NCBI RefSeq assembly: GCF_014650895.1
Contig: NZ_BMVV01000009.1
Coordinates: 189,102-253,101, forward strand
Reading direction: 5' to 3'
From: Streptomyces omiyaensis
Lineage (GTDB): Bacteria > Actinomycetota > Actinomycetes > Streptomycetales > Streptomycetaceae
Length of the DNA stretch: 64,000 nt
The position numbers were made by a program, and so were the translations under genes. This document shows, piece by piece, positions 38,020 through 47,189 of this stretch. The stretch's first letter is position 1, and each line of letters starts with the position of its first letter. The notes under the pieces are model-generated. The model made no database searches and was not told the origin of the DNA. It worked only from the letters and a program-made list of their open reading frames with translations.

Positions 38020-39290
38020 GCCTTGATCAGCCCGGCGTCGCGCAGCGCGTCCGCCGCGGTGGCGACCGTGTCGAACGGCAGCCCCGACCGCTCGGCGACG
38101 TCGAGGAGGTCGTGCCCGCCGTCGGAGAGGCTGAGCACCCACAGCATCGCCATCTGGGCCTCCTGGGTGTCGCTGCGGCCGCCGAGCGCCCCGTACAGTC
38201 CCCGGCGTCCCAGCTGCGGTTCGCCGTAGGGGCTGAGGTTGAGGTGCCGCCGGTTGCGGTCCAGGACGCCGAAGGCCTCCCGCAGGACCGCCAGGGTGTC
38301 CTCCATCGCCTCCGGCGCGACGAAGGAGGGATCGTCCGCCGAGGTGTGGTACTCCGGGTACCCGGCGTACGGCGTCCGGGTGAGCGAGCCCACGCCGAGG
38401 TCGAAGCCGGGGGAGCAGAACTGCCGCTCGTCGTAGCCGTACGGGGTGAACTCCCTGATGGTGTGCGGCCGTCCGGAGGCGGTCAGGACGTGCCGCATCA
38501 CCCGGTCGATCTCGGCGTCGCCTCGCCTGCTCCGCTTGTACGTCAGAGCGCCCCGGTCGCCCGCGCAGGCCAGCACGACGCCGTGCCGGACCTGCTCCAC
38601 CCGCTCCGCGTTCCGCGCCAGCCAGGTGATCGCCCCGATGGTGCCGGGCGCGAAGAGGAACCGGTACGTGTGGTACGGGGTGCGCTCCGCCAGCTCCCGG
38701 GCCAGGAACGTCGCCACCGCGACGCCGGCCAGGTTGTCGTTGGCCAGCGACGGGTGGCAGACGTGACAGGAGACGATCACCTCGTCGGCGACCTGCCCGG
38801 GCACCACGTGCTCCGCGTAGGTGAGGTGCCCGTCGGCGAGGGTCGAGTCGATCCGCACCTCGTAGTCGCCGTCCGGCAGCGCGTCCAGCGTCTCCTGCGC
38901 CAGGCAGAACCCCCAGGCCGGCTTGTAGTAGCTGGTGCGGTACGGCACCAGCGACGGCTGGTCCGGCAGGGTGTGCAGGTGCGCGCGGAGCTCGGAGAGC
39001 GGCATGGTCGCCGCCACCGGCACGCTGTAGCCGAGCACGTGCAGGCTGGACGCGGCGAAGTCGACGACCCGCCGGCCGGTCGCGTCGGCGACGTACGCGT
39101 CCCGGATGTTCCACTCCTGCGGCACCGTCCAGTCGAGCACCCGCGTCCCCGTCGGCACCTCGTGGACCTGGAGCGGCAGGTACTCGCCGATGACGTCCAG
39201 GGTGGCGCGCACCCCGTCGCCGGTGATGCTCCGGCAGAGCGGGTAGAGCCGCTCCACCAGGGCGTGCATCTCCTCGCCGGGCGTCGTCAT
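38016..39290 (-). CDS. DUF4910 protein: aminopeptidase-like domain plus winged helix
   Basis: The 424-aa protein has a DUF2172-like insert near the N-terminus, a zinc-peptidase-like core (SCHVCHPSLANDNLAG supplies H and D ligands; EYHTSADD supplies a late His) and a C-terminal winged helix (about 350-424). It resembles M28 aminopeptidases but is found almost only in glycan clusters beside RfbF-type genes, so the substrate may be a peptide-like or acyl amide group on a sugar (inference). It overlaps neighbours on both sides by four bases. Confidence 0.85.
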   Translation of the reverse strand: MTTPGEEMHALVERLYPLCRSITGDGVRATLDVIGEYLPLQVHEVPTGTRVLDWTVPQEWNIRDAYVADATGRRVVDFAASSLHVLGYSVPVAATMPLSELRAHLHTLPDQPSLVPYRTSYYKPAWGFCLAQETLDALPDGDYEVRIDSTLADGHLTYAEHVVPGQVADEVIVSCHVCHPSLANDNLAGVAVATFLARELAERTPYHTYRFLFAPGTIGAITWLARNAERVEQVRHGVVLACAGDRGALTYKRSRRGDAEIDRVMRHVLTASGRPHTIREFTPYGYDERQFCSPGFDLGVGSLTRTPYAGYPEYHTSADDPSFVAPEAMEDTLAVLREAFGVLDRNRRHLNLSPYGEPQLGRRGLYGALGGRSDTQEAQMAMLWVLSLSDGGHDLLDVAERSGLPFDTVATAADALRDAGLIKA

Positions 39291-40312
39291 CGGCGCCACC
39301 GCAGGGTGTCGTCGACGGTGCCGGCCTCGGACGCGGAGCGCAGGACGGCGAGACGGGTGAAGCGCCGCTCGAAGTCCTCCCGGGTCAGCCCGTGCTCCCG
39401 GTAGGCGTCGGCGAGTTCGAGCGCGCCCCGCTTCACCGTCCACGCGCAGTCGAAGCCGGGAACCGCCTCCCGGAAGCGGGAGAAGTTCACCCGGTACGAG
39501 CGCGGGTCGGCGCCGTTCTCCCCGGTGATGACCACCTTCGCGCCGTCCACCGCCTCGGCGACCTGCCCGGCGATCTCGGCGACCGTCACGTTGTTGGTCT
39601 CGCTGCCGATGTTGAACGCCCGGTCGTGCACCGCCTCCCGGGGCGCGGCCAGCGCGGCCGTGAAGGCCCGCGCGATGTCGTCGGCGTGCACCAGCGGACG
39701 CCACGGGGTGCCGTCCGAGAGGACCAGGACCTCTCCGGAGAGCAGGGCGTGGCCCACCAGGTTGTTCAGCACGATGTCGGCGCGCAGCCGGGGGGAGTGG
39801 CCGAAGGCCGTGGCGTTGCGCATGTACACCGGGGTGAAGTCGTCGTCGGCCAGCGCGTGCAGGTCGTCCTCGACCCGCACCTTCGACTCCGCGTAGGGCG
39901 TCACCGGGCGCAGCGGCGCGTCCTCGGCCACCAGGTCGTCGCCGCCGGAGGCGCCGTAGACCGAGCACGTCGAGGCGTAGAGGAAGCGGCCCACCCCGGC
40001 GTCGCGGGCCAGCCGGGCGAGCCGCACGGACGCGTGGTGGTTGATGTCGTAGGTGAGTTCCGGCGCCAGCGACCCCAGCGGGTCGTTGGAGAGCGCCGCC
40101 AGGTGGATCACCGCGTCCACCCCGGCGACGTGCTCGGCCGTGACGTCCCGCAGGTCCACCCGGTGCCCCGCCGGGTCCTGCGGCCGCGGGCCCAGCACGC
40201 AGTCGGCGAACAGGCCGGCGTCGAGGCCGACGACCTCGTGCCCGGCGGCGGCGAGGACCGGGGCCATCACGGTGCCCAGGTAGCCCTGGTGTCCGGTCAG
40301 CAATACGCGCAA
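39287..40312 (-). CDS. NAD-dependent sugar epimerase/dehydratase (extended SDR)
   Basis: The 341-aa enzyme has GHQGYLG (NAD motif), ASTCSVYG with the catalytic Ser/Thr and YAESK with the Tyr-Lys pair. This places it with GalE/RmlB-like nucleotide-sugar modifiers. It could be the missing CDP-glucose 4,6-dehydratase, but lacks an obvious dehydratase signature, so epimerase or 4-reductase is equally likely. The start is TTG 40312, three bases after the upstream stop, with GGGGGAA before it. Confidence 0.85.
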   Translation of the reverse strand: MRVLLTGHQGYLGTVMAPVLAAAGHEVVGLDAGLFADCVLGPRPQDPAGHRVDLRDVTAEHVAGVDAVIHLAALSNDPLGSLAPELTYDINHHASVRLARLARDAGVGRFLYASTCSVYGASGGDDLVAEDAPLRPVTPYAESKVRVEDDLHALADDDFTPVYMRNATAFGHSPRLRADIVLNNLVGHALLSGEVLVLSDGTPWRPLVHADDIARAFTAALAAPREAVHDRAFNIGSETNNVTVAEIAGQVAEAVDGAKVVITGENGADPRSYRVNFSRFREAVPGFDCAWTVKRGALELADAYREHGLTREDFERRFTRLAVLRSASEAGTVDDTLRWRR

Positions 40313-40315
40313 GGT

Positions 40316-40963
40316 TCATTCCCCCAGGTCGAGAGTGAGTTTGGTGACGGCGAACGCCTCGGCGTAGCGCGCGTGGCATTCGATGCCGCGGATCCGGGCG
40401 AGGCCGAGGAAGGCCTCCCGGTCGTACCAGGGCCGGTGCCGCTGCGAGGGGTAGTGCTCCTGCAGCAGCCGCACCTTCTCCTCGGCGGTCTCCGGCGTCA
40501 GCGGCTGGTAGGCCACCGGCCGGCCGAGGTCGCCGTCCCACTTGACGATCTCGTAGCCGAGCACGAGGTGGTCGCGGAAGGCGGTGGGGATCAGCCGCGC
40601 CAGGCCCCGGTGGTCCTGGTGGGCGTCCTCGGCGCGCGGGGCGATCACCAGGTCCGGGTCGGTCCGCCCGCGCAGCTCCTCCACCGCGGACTTGGCCTCC
40701 TCCCAGTGCGCGGGGAGCCGGCCGTCCGGCAGCTTCAGCACGGTCAGCCGCAGGTCGGCGCCCGGACAGAAGGCGGCGAGCGCGGCCCGCTCCTCCGCCT
40801 CCCGCTCCCCGCCGCCGCCGGAGAGCACCAGCGCGTCGACCCGGAGGCCGGGCCGCGCCCCGCAGAGCGTCAGCAGCGTGCCGCCGGCGCCGATGGCGAT
40901 GTCGTCGCAGTGCGCGCCCACCGCGACGACCCGTTCCAGCGGCCGGGCCCCGAGCCGGATCAC
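40316..40963 (-). CDS. PIG-L family deacetylase
   Basis: The 215-aa zinc enzyme has AHCDDIAIGAGG (usual AHPDD, with Cys for Pro) and AHQDHRG, the two metal/catalytic motifs of the N-acetylglucosaminyl deacetylase (LmbE) family. It probably removes an N-acetyl group from a nucleotide sugar or lipid-linked sugar. GTG 40963 overlaps the rfbF stop by GTGA, fitting action on the CDP-sugar branch. Confidence 0.9.
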   Translation of the reverse strand: MIRLGARPLERVVAVGAHCDDIAIGAGGTLLTLCGARPGLRVDALVLSGGGGEREAEERAALAAFCPGADLRLTVLKLPDGRLPAHWEEAKSAVEELRGRTDPDLVIAPRAEDAHQDHRGLARLIPTAFRDHLVLGYEIVKWDGDLGRPVAYQPLTPETAEEKVRLLQEHYPSQRHRPWYDREAFLGLARIRGIECHARYAEAFAVTKLTLDLGE

Positions 40964-41766
40964 GCGCGGGCTCCGGCGTCCGCCCGCGCGCCGTCCCGCT
41001 CCCACACGGCCCACGGGCGGTCGCCCGTGGCGTAGGCGGCGTCGAGCGCGGCCCGCTCCTTCACCGTGTCGGTCGGCTTCCAGAAGCCGCGGTGCCGGTG
41101 CGCCACCAGCCGGCCCTCCTTGGCGAGACCGGCGCAGCCGTCGGCGACCAGGTCCCCGTCCTCCGGTATGTGGTCGAAGACCTCCTGGCGGAGCACGAAG
41201 TAGCCGCCGTTCTCCCACAGCGGCAGGTCGCTCACCGCGGTGATCCCCCCGACCAGGCCGTCCTCGCCCAGCTCCACGCAGTGGAACGAGGACTGCGGCG
41301 GCACCACCATCATCGACGCGCCGGCGTCGCGCGCGGCGAAGCGGTCGATCATCTCGTCCAGCGGCGCGTCGGTGAGCACGTCGGCGTAGTTGGCGAGGAA
41401 CATCTCGTCGCCGTCCAGGTGGTGGCGCACCCGGCGCAGCCGCTCGCCGATCGGCGACTCGATGCCGGTCTGCGCGAACGTGATCGTCCAGTCCGATATG
41501 TCGGTGGACAGCAGCTCGGTCCTCCCGCCCCGGAGCACGAAGTCGTTGGACGCGGTCTCCTCGTAGTGGAGGAAGAAGTTCTTGATGTGGTCCGCCCCGT
41601 AGCCGAGGCACAGGATGAACTCCCGGTGCCCGAAGTGCGCGTAGTAGCGCATGACGTGCCAGATCAGCGGCCTCGGGCCGACCATCGCCATCGGCTTGGG
41701 CACGTCGTCGGAGGCACCGCTGCGCATCCGCATCCCGTAACCGCCGCAGAACAGAACGACCTTCAT
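40960..41766 (-). CDS. rfbF: Glucose-1-phosphate cytidylyltransferase-like nucleotidyltransferase
   Basis: The 268-aa protein has the sugar nucleotidyltransferase start (VVLFCGGYGMRMR, a variant of GGxGxR), PKPMAMVGPRPLIWHVM, FILCLGYGADHIKNFF and NYADVLTD, which match RfbF. It makes CDP-glucose from CTP and glucose-1-phosphate, the entry to CDP-6-deoxy sugars. It overlaps the methyltransferase gene by ATGA. No CDP-glucose 4,6-dehydratase (rfbG) is recognisable in the window. Confidence 0.9.
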   Translation of the reverse strand: MKVVLFCGGYGMRMRSGASDDVPKPMAMVGPRPLIWHVMRYYAHFGHREFILCLGYGADHIKNFFLHYEETASNDFVLRGGRTELLSTDISDWTITFAQTGIESPIGERLRRVRHHLDGDEMFLANYADVLTDAPLDEMIDRFAARDAGASMMVVPPQSSFHCVELGEDGLVGGITAVSDLPLWENGGYFVLRQEVFDHIPEDGDLVADGCAGLAKEGRLVAHRHRGFWKPTDTVKERAALDAAYATGDRPWAVWERDGARADAGARA

Positions 41767-42998
41767 GACGTCACCTCGACGATGCTCAGCTCCGGGATGG
41801 GGAAGACGAGACGGCCGCCCCACTCGTGGACGAAGGACAGCTGCTCGACCAGCTCGGTCCGCAGGTTCCACGGCAGGACCAGGACGTAGTCGGGCCGGTC
41901 GGCGGCGATCCGCTCGGGCGGCAGGATCGGGATGCGGGTGCCCGGGGTGTACCGGCCGTGCTTGTAGGGATTCCGGTCGACCGTGTACGCCAGCAGGTCG
42001 GGCCGGATGCCGCAGTGGTTGAGCAGCGTGTTGCCCTTGCCGGGCGCGCCGTAGCCGACGACCGTCTCGCCGCGCTCGGCCGCCTCGACGAGGAACCGCA
42101 GCAGGTCCCTGCGCACCTTCGCCACCCGCGCCGAGAACTCCGTGTACCCGGACAGCTCCTGGAGCCCGGCGGCCTTCTCCCGGTCCAGGACCTCGGCCAC
42201 CCGCGCGGTCGGCTCGCCGGCCGCCCCCTCCGGCCGGGCCCACAGCCGGAGGGAGCCGCCGTGGGTCGGCAGCAGCTCGACGTCCACCAGCGTGAGCCCG
42301 CCGCTCGCGAGCGCCCGGGCGGCGGACGCGACCGTGTAGTACTGGAAGTGCTCGTGGTAGATCGTGTCGTACTGGTTCTCCTCGATCAGCGTCAGCAGGT
42401 GCTGCACCTCGACGGAGACCCAGCCGTCGTCGGCGACCAGGGCCCGCAGCCCCCGGGTGAAGCCGGTCACGTCGGGGATGTGCGCGTACACGTTGTTCGC
42501 CACCACCAGGTCCGCCGGACCGTGCTCGCCGCGGACGGCGGCACCGGTCTCCGGGGACAGGAACGCGGTGAGCGTGGGCACGCCCGCCTCCCGCGCCACC
42601 GCGCCGACGTTCACCGAGGGCTCCACGCCGAGGCAGCGGATCCCCCGGTCCACCACGTGCCTCAGCAGGTACCCGTCGTTGCTCGCGACCTCGACGACGA
42701 ACGCGTCCGCCCCCAGACCGAGCCGCTCGACGGCGCCCTCGACGAAGGTGCGCGCGTGCTCCACCCACGAGGTCGAGTAGGAGGAGAAGTACGCGTACTC
42801 CCGGAAGGTCTCCTCCGGCGCGATCAGCGGAGGCAGCTGTGCCAGCCAGCAGTCGGCGCACACCCGCAGGTGCAGCGGGTACGCCGGCTCCGGCAGGTCC
42901 AGCTGGTCCTCGGCGAGAAAGCTCTCGCACGGCGGCGTCGCCCCGAGGTCGACGACGCTGGTCAGCGCCGTCGAGCCGCACAGTCGGCAACGTGTCAT
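41763..42998 (-). CDS. Sugar C-methyltransferase (SAM-dependent, TcaB9/TylC3-like)
   Basis: The 411-aa enzyme shows the three parts of NDP-sugar C-methyltransferases: an N-terminal zinc site (C4, C7, C47, C50), a Rossmann SAM domain (VVEVASNDGYLL, 101-112) with the catalytic cluster Y214-H-E216-H217-F, and a C-terminal domain (GYGAPGKGNTLLN). It methylates a 3-keto sugar carbon and so creates a branched-chain deoxysugar. ATG overlaps the upstream stop. With RfbF upstream of a keto-sugar pathway, the acceptor is probably a CDP-sugar (inference). Confidence 0.92.
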   Translation of the reverse strand: MTRCRLCGSTALTSVVDLGATPPCESFLAEDQLDLPEPAYPLHLRVCADCWLAQLPPLIAPEETFREYAYFSSYSTSWVEHARTFVEGAVERLGLGADAFVVEVASNDGYLLRHVVDRGIRCLGVEPSVNVGAVAREAGVPTLTAFLSPETGAAVRGEHGPADLVVANNVYAHIPDVTGFTRGLRALVADDGWVSVEVQHLLTLIEENQYDTIYHEHFQYYTVASAARALASGGLTLVDVELLPTHGGSLRLWARPEGAAGEPTARVAEVLDREKAAGLQELSGYTEFSARVAKVRRDLLRFLVEAAERGETVVGYGAPGKGNTLLNHCGIRPDLLAYTVDRNPYKHGRYTPGTRIPILPPERIAADRPDYVLVLPWNLRTELVEQLSFVHEWGGRLVFPIPELSIVEVTS

Positions 42999-44269
42999 CT
43001 GCTTCCCCCATCCCGCTCGCGCGGGCGGACCCGCGGCGAGCCAGTCGTTTCCCCTGAGGGCGGCGGGACGACCCCGCCGCCGGACCGGCCCGCGATCACG
43101 GACCGGTACTCCTCCTCCAGGCGCGCGAGGCCGACGGCCGGGCCGAAGCCCCGCTCGTACCGGCTCCGGGCCGCGAGCCCCATCTCCCGGTTGCGGACCG
43201 GGTCGGCCGTGATCCGCCGCAGACCGTCCGCGAGCGAGCCCGCCTCGCCCGGCCGGTGCAGCAGCCCGGTCACCCCGTCCTCGACGAGCTCGACGAAACC
43301 GCCGTGCCCGGCGGCGACGGCCGGGACCCCGGCCGCCATCGCCTCGGCGACCACCAGACCGAAGGTCTCCTTCGCCAGTGAGGGGGCCACCACCGCGACC
43401 GCCCGCGCGACCGCCTTCCGGCACTCCTCCGGGTCGTACAGGCCGGCGTACCGGACGTCGTCCCGGCCCGCCGCCCAGGCGGTCACCTCCGGCTCCAGCG
43501 GTCCGGCCCCGGCGACCACCAGCGGCACGCCCACCCCTCCCTCCGCGGCGAGCCCGTCCCACGCGGCCATGAGCAGCCGCACGCCCTTCGGCTCCGCGAG
43601 CCGGCCGAGGAAGAGCAGGTGCTCTCCGCCGCCGGTCCTGCGGATGCCCGGGTCGGGCACGAAGTTGTGCTTCACCACCAGCCGTTCGGCCGGCATGCCG
43701 GAGCGCACCAGCACGTCGCGCTGGGCGGCGGAGATGCAGAGGAACCGGTCCACCCCCGACCACCACCGCCGCCGGTTGACGCTCTGGCCGACCGCGAGCG
43801 GCACCGTCGCCAGCCGCGAGTCCCGGTAGCAGCCGTGCCGGACCGCGGGCAGCGACGTGCGCGTCCCCACGCACTCGGAGCACGGCCGGCCGTCCCGGTG
43901 CAGGGTGCCCGGCGGGCAGACCTGCGTGTAGTTGTGCAGCGTGGCGACGACGGGCACCCCGGCGTCCGCGCAGGCGGCGAGCACGGCGGGGGAGAGGAGC
44001 GGGAAGACGTTGTGGACGTGCACCACGTCCGGCCGGTCGGCCCGCAGCCGCGCCGCGAGCTCCGTCCGCACCCCCGGGTTCCACGGCACCAGCAGCGGCA
44101 CCGCGACCTTGCCGAGCAGGGACCGGCCGGCGATGTCGTCGCTGCGCCGCTCGAAGAGCTCCACCCGGTGTCCGGCCGCGCGCAGCAGCCCCACCTCCTC
44201 GTCGACCACCCTGTTCTCCCCGCTCGGCTGCGCCGAGGAGTAGCGGTTGTGCACCACCAGGACATGCAT
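42995..44269 (-). CDS. Family 4 glycosyltransferase
   Basis: The 424-aa GT-B enzyme has an N-terminal VVHNRYSSAQPSGENRVVDE, the acceptor loop with DVVHVHNVFPLLS, a cysteine-bearing segment (CPPGTLHRDGRPCSEC) common in this subgroup, and the GT4 donor motif KETFGLVVAEAMAAGVP (E-x7-E). It starts 7 bp after the Wzy-like stop. It adds one sugar to the lipid-linked unit; donor unknown. Confidence 0.92.
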   Translation of the reverse strand: MHVLVVHNRYSSAQPSGENRVVDEEVGLLRAAGHRVELFERRSDDIAGRSLLGKVAVPLLVPWNPGVRTELAARLRADRPDVVHVHNVFPLLSPAVLAACADAGVPVVATLHNYTQVCPPGTLHRDGRPCSECVGTRTSLPAVRHGCYRDSRLATVPLAVGQSVNRRRWWSGVDRFLCISAAQRDVLVRSGMPAERLVVKHNFVPDPGIRRTGGGEHLLFLGRLAEPKGVRLLMAAWDGLAAEGGVGVPLVVAGAGPLEPEVTAWAAGRDDVRYAGLYDPEECRKAVARAVAVVAPSLAKETFGLVVAEAMAAGVPAVAAGHGGFVELVEDGVTGLLHRPGEAGSLADGLRRITADPVRNREMGLAARSRYERGFGPAVGLARLEEEYRSVIAGRSGGGVVPPPSGETTGSPRVRPRERDGGSR

Positions 44270-44276
44270 GCTCAGG

Positions 44277-45650
44277 TCACCTCCGGGCCCATCGCGGGAC
44301 GCGTCGTCGGGGGGTGTCGGCCGCCGGGAGCGGCGCCGCCGGGGCGGGCACCGCGAGCAGCGAGGCCGCCAGGGTCAGGTGCAGCAGATAGGCGGAGGCG
44401 TCGCCGAGCCCCACCTCGGTGTACGAGGAGAGGGCGCAGTAGCCGATCAGGAAGATCGCGCAGGCCCGCGGCAGCGACGGCGGCCGCAGCAGCGCCACGC
44501 CGCCCAGGGCGATGATCATCGCGGCCACGATCGCCACGCCCACCAGGCCCTGCTCGTGGTAGACCGCCAGCCAGCTGTTGTCGATCGGCAGGCCGTCGAA
44601 GGACTTGTCGCTCAGCCCCACCCCGAAGGCCTCCTCGCCGGGCGTCCGGGGCGCCGCGAGCAGGGCGTCCCACACCTTGGCCCGGCCGGTGAGGTTGGAG
44701 AAGTTCTCCTGGCTCTGCCCGCGCAGGAACCACGTCCGCAGCGCCGAGCTGAAGACCACCGCCGCCACCGCCGCGCACAGCACCGCCCAGGCGAAGAACC
44801 GGCGGGCGGCCCCGCTGGTCAGCACCAGCGAGCCGATCGCCAGGACGAGCCCGATGACCAGGCCCAGCGTCGCCGTCCTGGTGTGCGTCATCGCGAGCAG
44901 CACCAGCGACGGCACGATGACCAGTGCCGCGCCCGCCCCGCCGGTCCTGCGGCCGAGGAGCAGCAGCACGGTGAGGCCGATGACCACGGCGGCGTACTGT
45001 CCGATCTGCGGCGGGGTCAGCGGCCACAGGGCGCCGACGAGGCGCCCCCCGTAGTACTCCGGCAGGGCGGTGCCCGGCGCGACCGCGAGGCCGACGGCCA
45101 CCAGCACGAGCACCGCGAAGTACATCCGGACGTGGTACCGGACGAAGGTCAGGCTCCCGTCCCACCAGCGGCTCAGCAGCCACAGCGTGGCCACGAACAG
45201 CGCCAGCCGCGCGCACCGGAACAGGGCCCCGAGGCCGACCTCCAGCTGCACGCTGGCGATCAGGCTCGGCACCAGCAGCAGCGTCAGCAGGAAGACGAAG
45301 GCGCTGGGCCGGATCCGCACCCGCGGATTGAGGGCGAGCGCCAGCGCGAACGCGGCGACCAACGCCCCCATCGTGCCCATCTGGATGAGGGAGCGGGGGA
45401 GCGGGACGACCGTCTTCGCCCCGGCGGACCCCAGCGTGTTCAGTCCGAGCAGCGCCCAGGCCACCCCGACGCCCTTCGGCGTCCCGGACACCGCGGGAGC
45501 GGCACCGCTCGGGCCCGGGGCGTCCGCGGAGCCGGGAGCCGCACCGGAGGCCGAGCCGGAAGCCGCACCGGAGGCCCCGCCGGACATCCGGCCGGAAGCC
45601 GCGCCGGACGCCCCGCCGGAGGTCTCGCGGCGGGTCGGTTCTCCGCCCAT
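44277..45650 (-). CDS. O-antigen ligase/polymerase (Wzy/WaaL-like) membrane protein
   Basis: The 457-aa protein has about 11 membrane helices and a large loop before the last helices (LTGRAKVWDALLAAPRTPGE and DNSWLAVYHEQGLVG), as in Wzy_C proteins that join repeat units outside the membrane. The first ~55 residues are a low-complexity Gly/Ala/Ser tail encoded by degenerate tandem DNA repeats (about 45530-45630). ATG follows the upstream stop by one base. Confidence 0.88.
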   Translation of the reverse strand: MGGEPTRRETSGGASGAASGRMSGGASGAASGSASGAAPGSADAPGPSGAAPAVSGTPKGVGVAWALLGLNTLGSAGAKTVVPLPRSLIQMGTMGALVAAFALALALNPRVRIRPSAFVFLLTLLLVPSLIASVQLEVGLGALFRCARLALFVATLWLLSRWWDGSLTFVRYHVRMYFAVLVLVAVGLAVAPGTALPEYYGGRLVGALWPLTPPQIGQYAAVVIGLTVLLLLGRRTGGAGAALVIVPSLVLLAMTHTRTATLGLVIGLVLAIGSLVLTSGAARRFFAWAVLCAAVAAVVFSSALRTWFLRGQSQENFSNLTGRAKVWDALLAAPRTPGEEAFGVGLSDKSFDGLPIDNSWLAVYHEQGLVGVAIVAAMIIALGGVALLRPPSLPRACAIFLIGYCALSSYTEVGLGDASAYLLHLTLAASLLAVPAPAAPLPAADTPRRRVPRWARR

Positions 45651-45651
45651 C

Positions 45652-47175
45652 TCAACCACCGGCCCGCGGCTCGAAGGTGCTGCCCGCGTCCTGCCGGTGG
45701 GGCGCGCCCCGCCACTGCCCGGCGTCGAGAACCCCGCCGAGACCGCCCGCGGCGAAACTCCACGGCCCCCGGTAGACGTTGGCGTGCCAGCGGTTCCCCT
45801 GCCGGTGGGCGATCGCCTCCGCCACCCCTGCGCCCCGGTAGGGCGACCAGTCCGGCGCGGTGCCCTCGTTGGCCACCACCGCCATCCGGCCGCACTCCGC
45901 CGCGCACCCGGCGGCGGCCGGATCGAGGAGGAAGAGGTTGTCGTGGATGTCCACCCGCTGCGTCTTCCACCGGCAGTCGGAGCGGAGCGGCTCCTCGGCG
46001 ATCGCCGGCGGCGCGCAGCGGCCGGCCCCCGCCACCAGGAGCGTGCAGTAGCCGGCCGAGGTGTTGGCCGGGCTGTTGCAGAACCGGTCGGCGTTCTCCC
46101 ACAGGGTGATGCCGTTCCAGTTGTCCTCCAGCACGTTGCGGTAGACCTCGATCCTGTCCGTGCGGGCCCGGACGCGCGGCTCGCCGCCTGCCTCCGACAG
46201 ATAGACGGTCGCGTACGGGAAGTCGTCGCCGCGCCCGGCCGCCGCACGGCCCTCGACCCGGTTGTTCCGCCGGATCGTGTTGTCCCGGACGACCGCGTTG
46301 TAGCTGGTCTCGTACATCAGCGCGGCACCGTCGTTGGCCTCCAGGACGTTGCCCTCGAAGAGGAAGTCGTTGTTGTTGGTGTCCGCCCACAACCCGGCGC
46401 CGCGGTTGTCGTGCACCCAGTTGCCGCGGACGTCGGCGCCGTCGACGGCCCAGAACTTCACGCCGCCGGTGCAGCCGCAGCCCGGCTCGCGCCGCTCCCA
46501 GTCGTCGGTGTTGTTGCCCGTGATCTCGTTGCCCTCCACCACCAGACCCCGGATCGAGTCCCCCGCCTTGTACGCGTTCATGCCGTACTGCCCGTTGTCC
46601 TTGAGACAGCTGGCGCGCAGGTGCTGGCGGGCCCCCGCCATCAGACCGGCCCCCGCGTTGTCCCGGATCGTCGTGTGCTCGATCACCCATCCGTCGGCCG
46701 AGTCGTGGTTGACCACGCCCTCGTCGCGGGGCGCGACGAACCCCCGCACGGTCAGGTGCCGGAGGGTCACGCCGGCGGCGGTGCCGCCGAACGCGTACTG
46801 GTTGGTCCGGCGGCCGTCGAGCACCGAGCCCGGCGCGCCGAGGTAGCGGTTGCCCTCCTTGGGGATCACCTGCGCGTAGGCCTCGGGCTCCAGCCGGTGC
46901 TCGCCGGGGCGCAGCCAGAACGTGGTCCCCGCGGGACTGCGCTCCGTCTTCGCCGCGAGGTCGCCGACGACCGAGGGGTCGACGACCACCGCACCCGCCG
47001 GTGCCTTCGCCGGCCCGGCCGCGGGCGCGTCGCAGACCCGGGCCACGGCCGCCGTCGCCGACGACGGCGCGGCCGGTGCCGCCGCCGGCCGTGCCGCCGG
47101 GGCGCCCTCGCAGCCGGTCGCCGCCAGCAGCGCCAGCGCCACCGGCACCGCCCGGCGCCGCCACGTGATCCCCAC
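45652..47175 (-). CDS. Secreted right-handed parallel beta-helix lipoprotein
   Basis: The 507-aa protein has a lipoprotein-like signal (VPVALALLAATGC, Cys 22), an Ala/Pro linker and a right-handed beta-helix (about 90-400) with repeated N/D-rich turns (HTTIRDNAGAGL, GNEITGNNTDDW, GNWVHDNRGAGLWADTNNND). Such folds act as polysaccharide lyases or C5-epimerases; the catalytic residues cannot be identified here. With an AlgD-like dehydrogenase in the operon, an AlgG/AlgE-like epimerase or processing role is attractive but unproven. GTG 47175 has GGAGGGGGAG upstream. Confidence 0.85.
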   Translation of the reverse strand: MGITWRRRAVPVALALLAATGCEGAPAARPAAAPAAPSSATAAVARVCDAPAAGPAKAPAGAVVVDPSVVGDLAAKTERSPAGTTFWLRPGEHRLEPEAYAQVIPKEGNRYLGAPGSVLDGRRTNQYAFGGTAAGVTLRHLTVRGFVAPRDEGVVNHDSADGWVIEHTTIRDNAGAGLMAGARQHLRASCLKDNGQYGMNAYKAGDSIRGLVVEGNEITGNNTDDWERREPGCGCTGGVKFWAVDGADVRGNWVHDNRGAGLWADTNNNDFLFEGNVLEANDGAALMYETSYNAVVRDNTIRRNNRVEGRAAAGRGDDFPYATVYLSEAGGEPRVRARTDRIEVYRNVLEDNWNGITLWENADRFCNSPANTSAGYCTLLVAGAGRCAPPAIAEEPLRSDCRWKTQRVDIHDNLFLLDPAAAGCAAECGRMAVVANEGTAPDWSPYRGAGVAEAIAHRQGNRWHANVYRGPWSFAAGGLGGVLDAGQWRGAPHRQDAGSTFEPRAGG

Positions 47176-47189
47176 GCTCCCCCTCCCCC

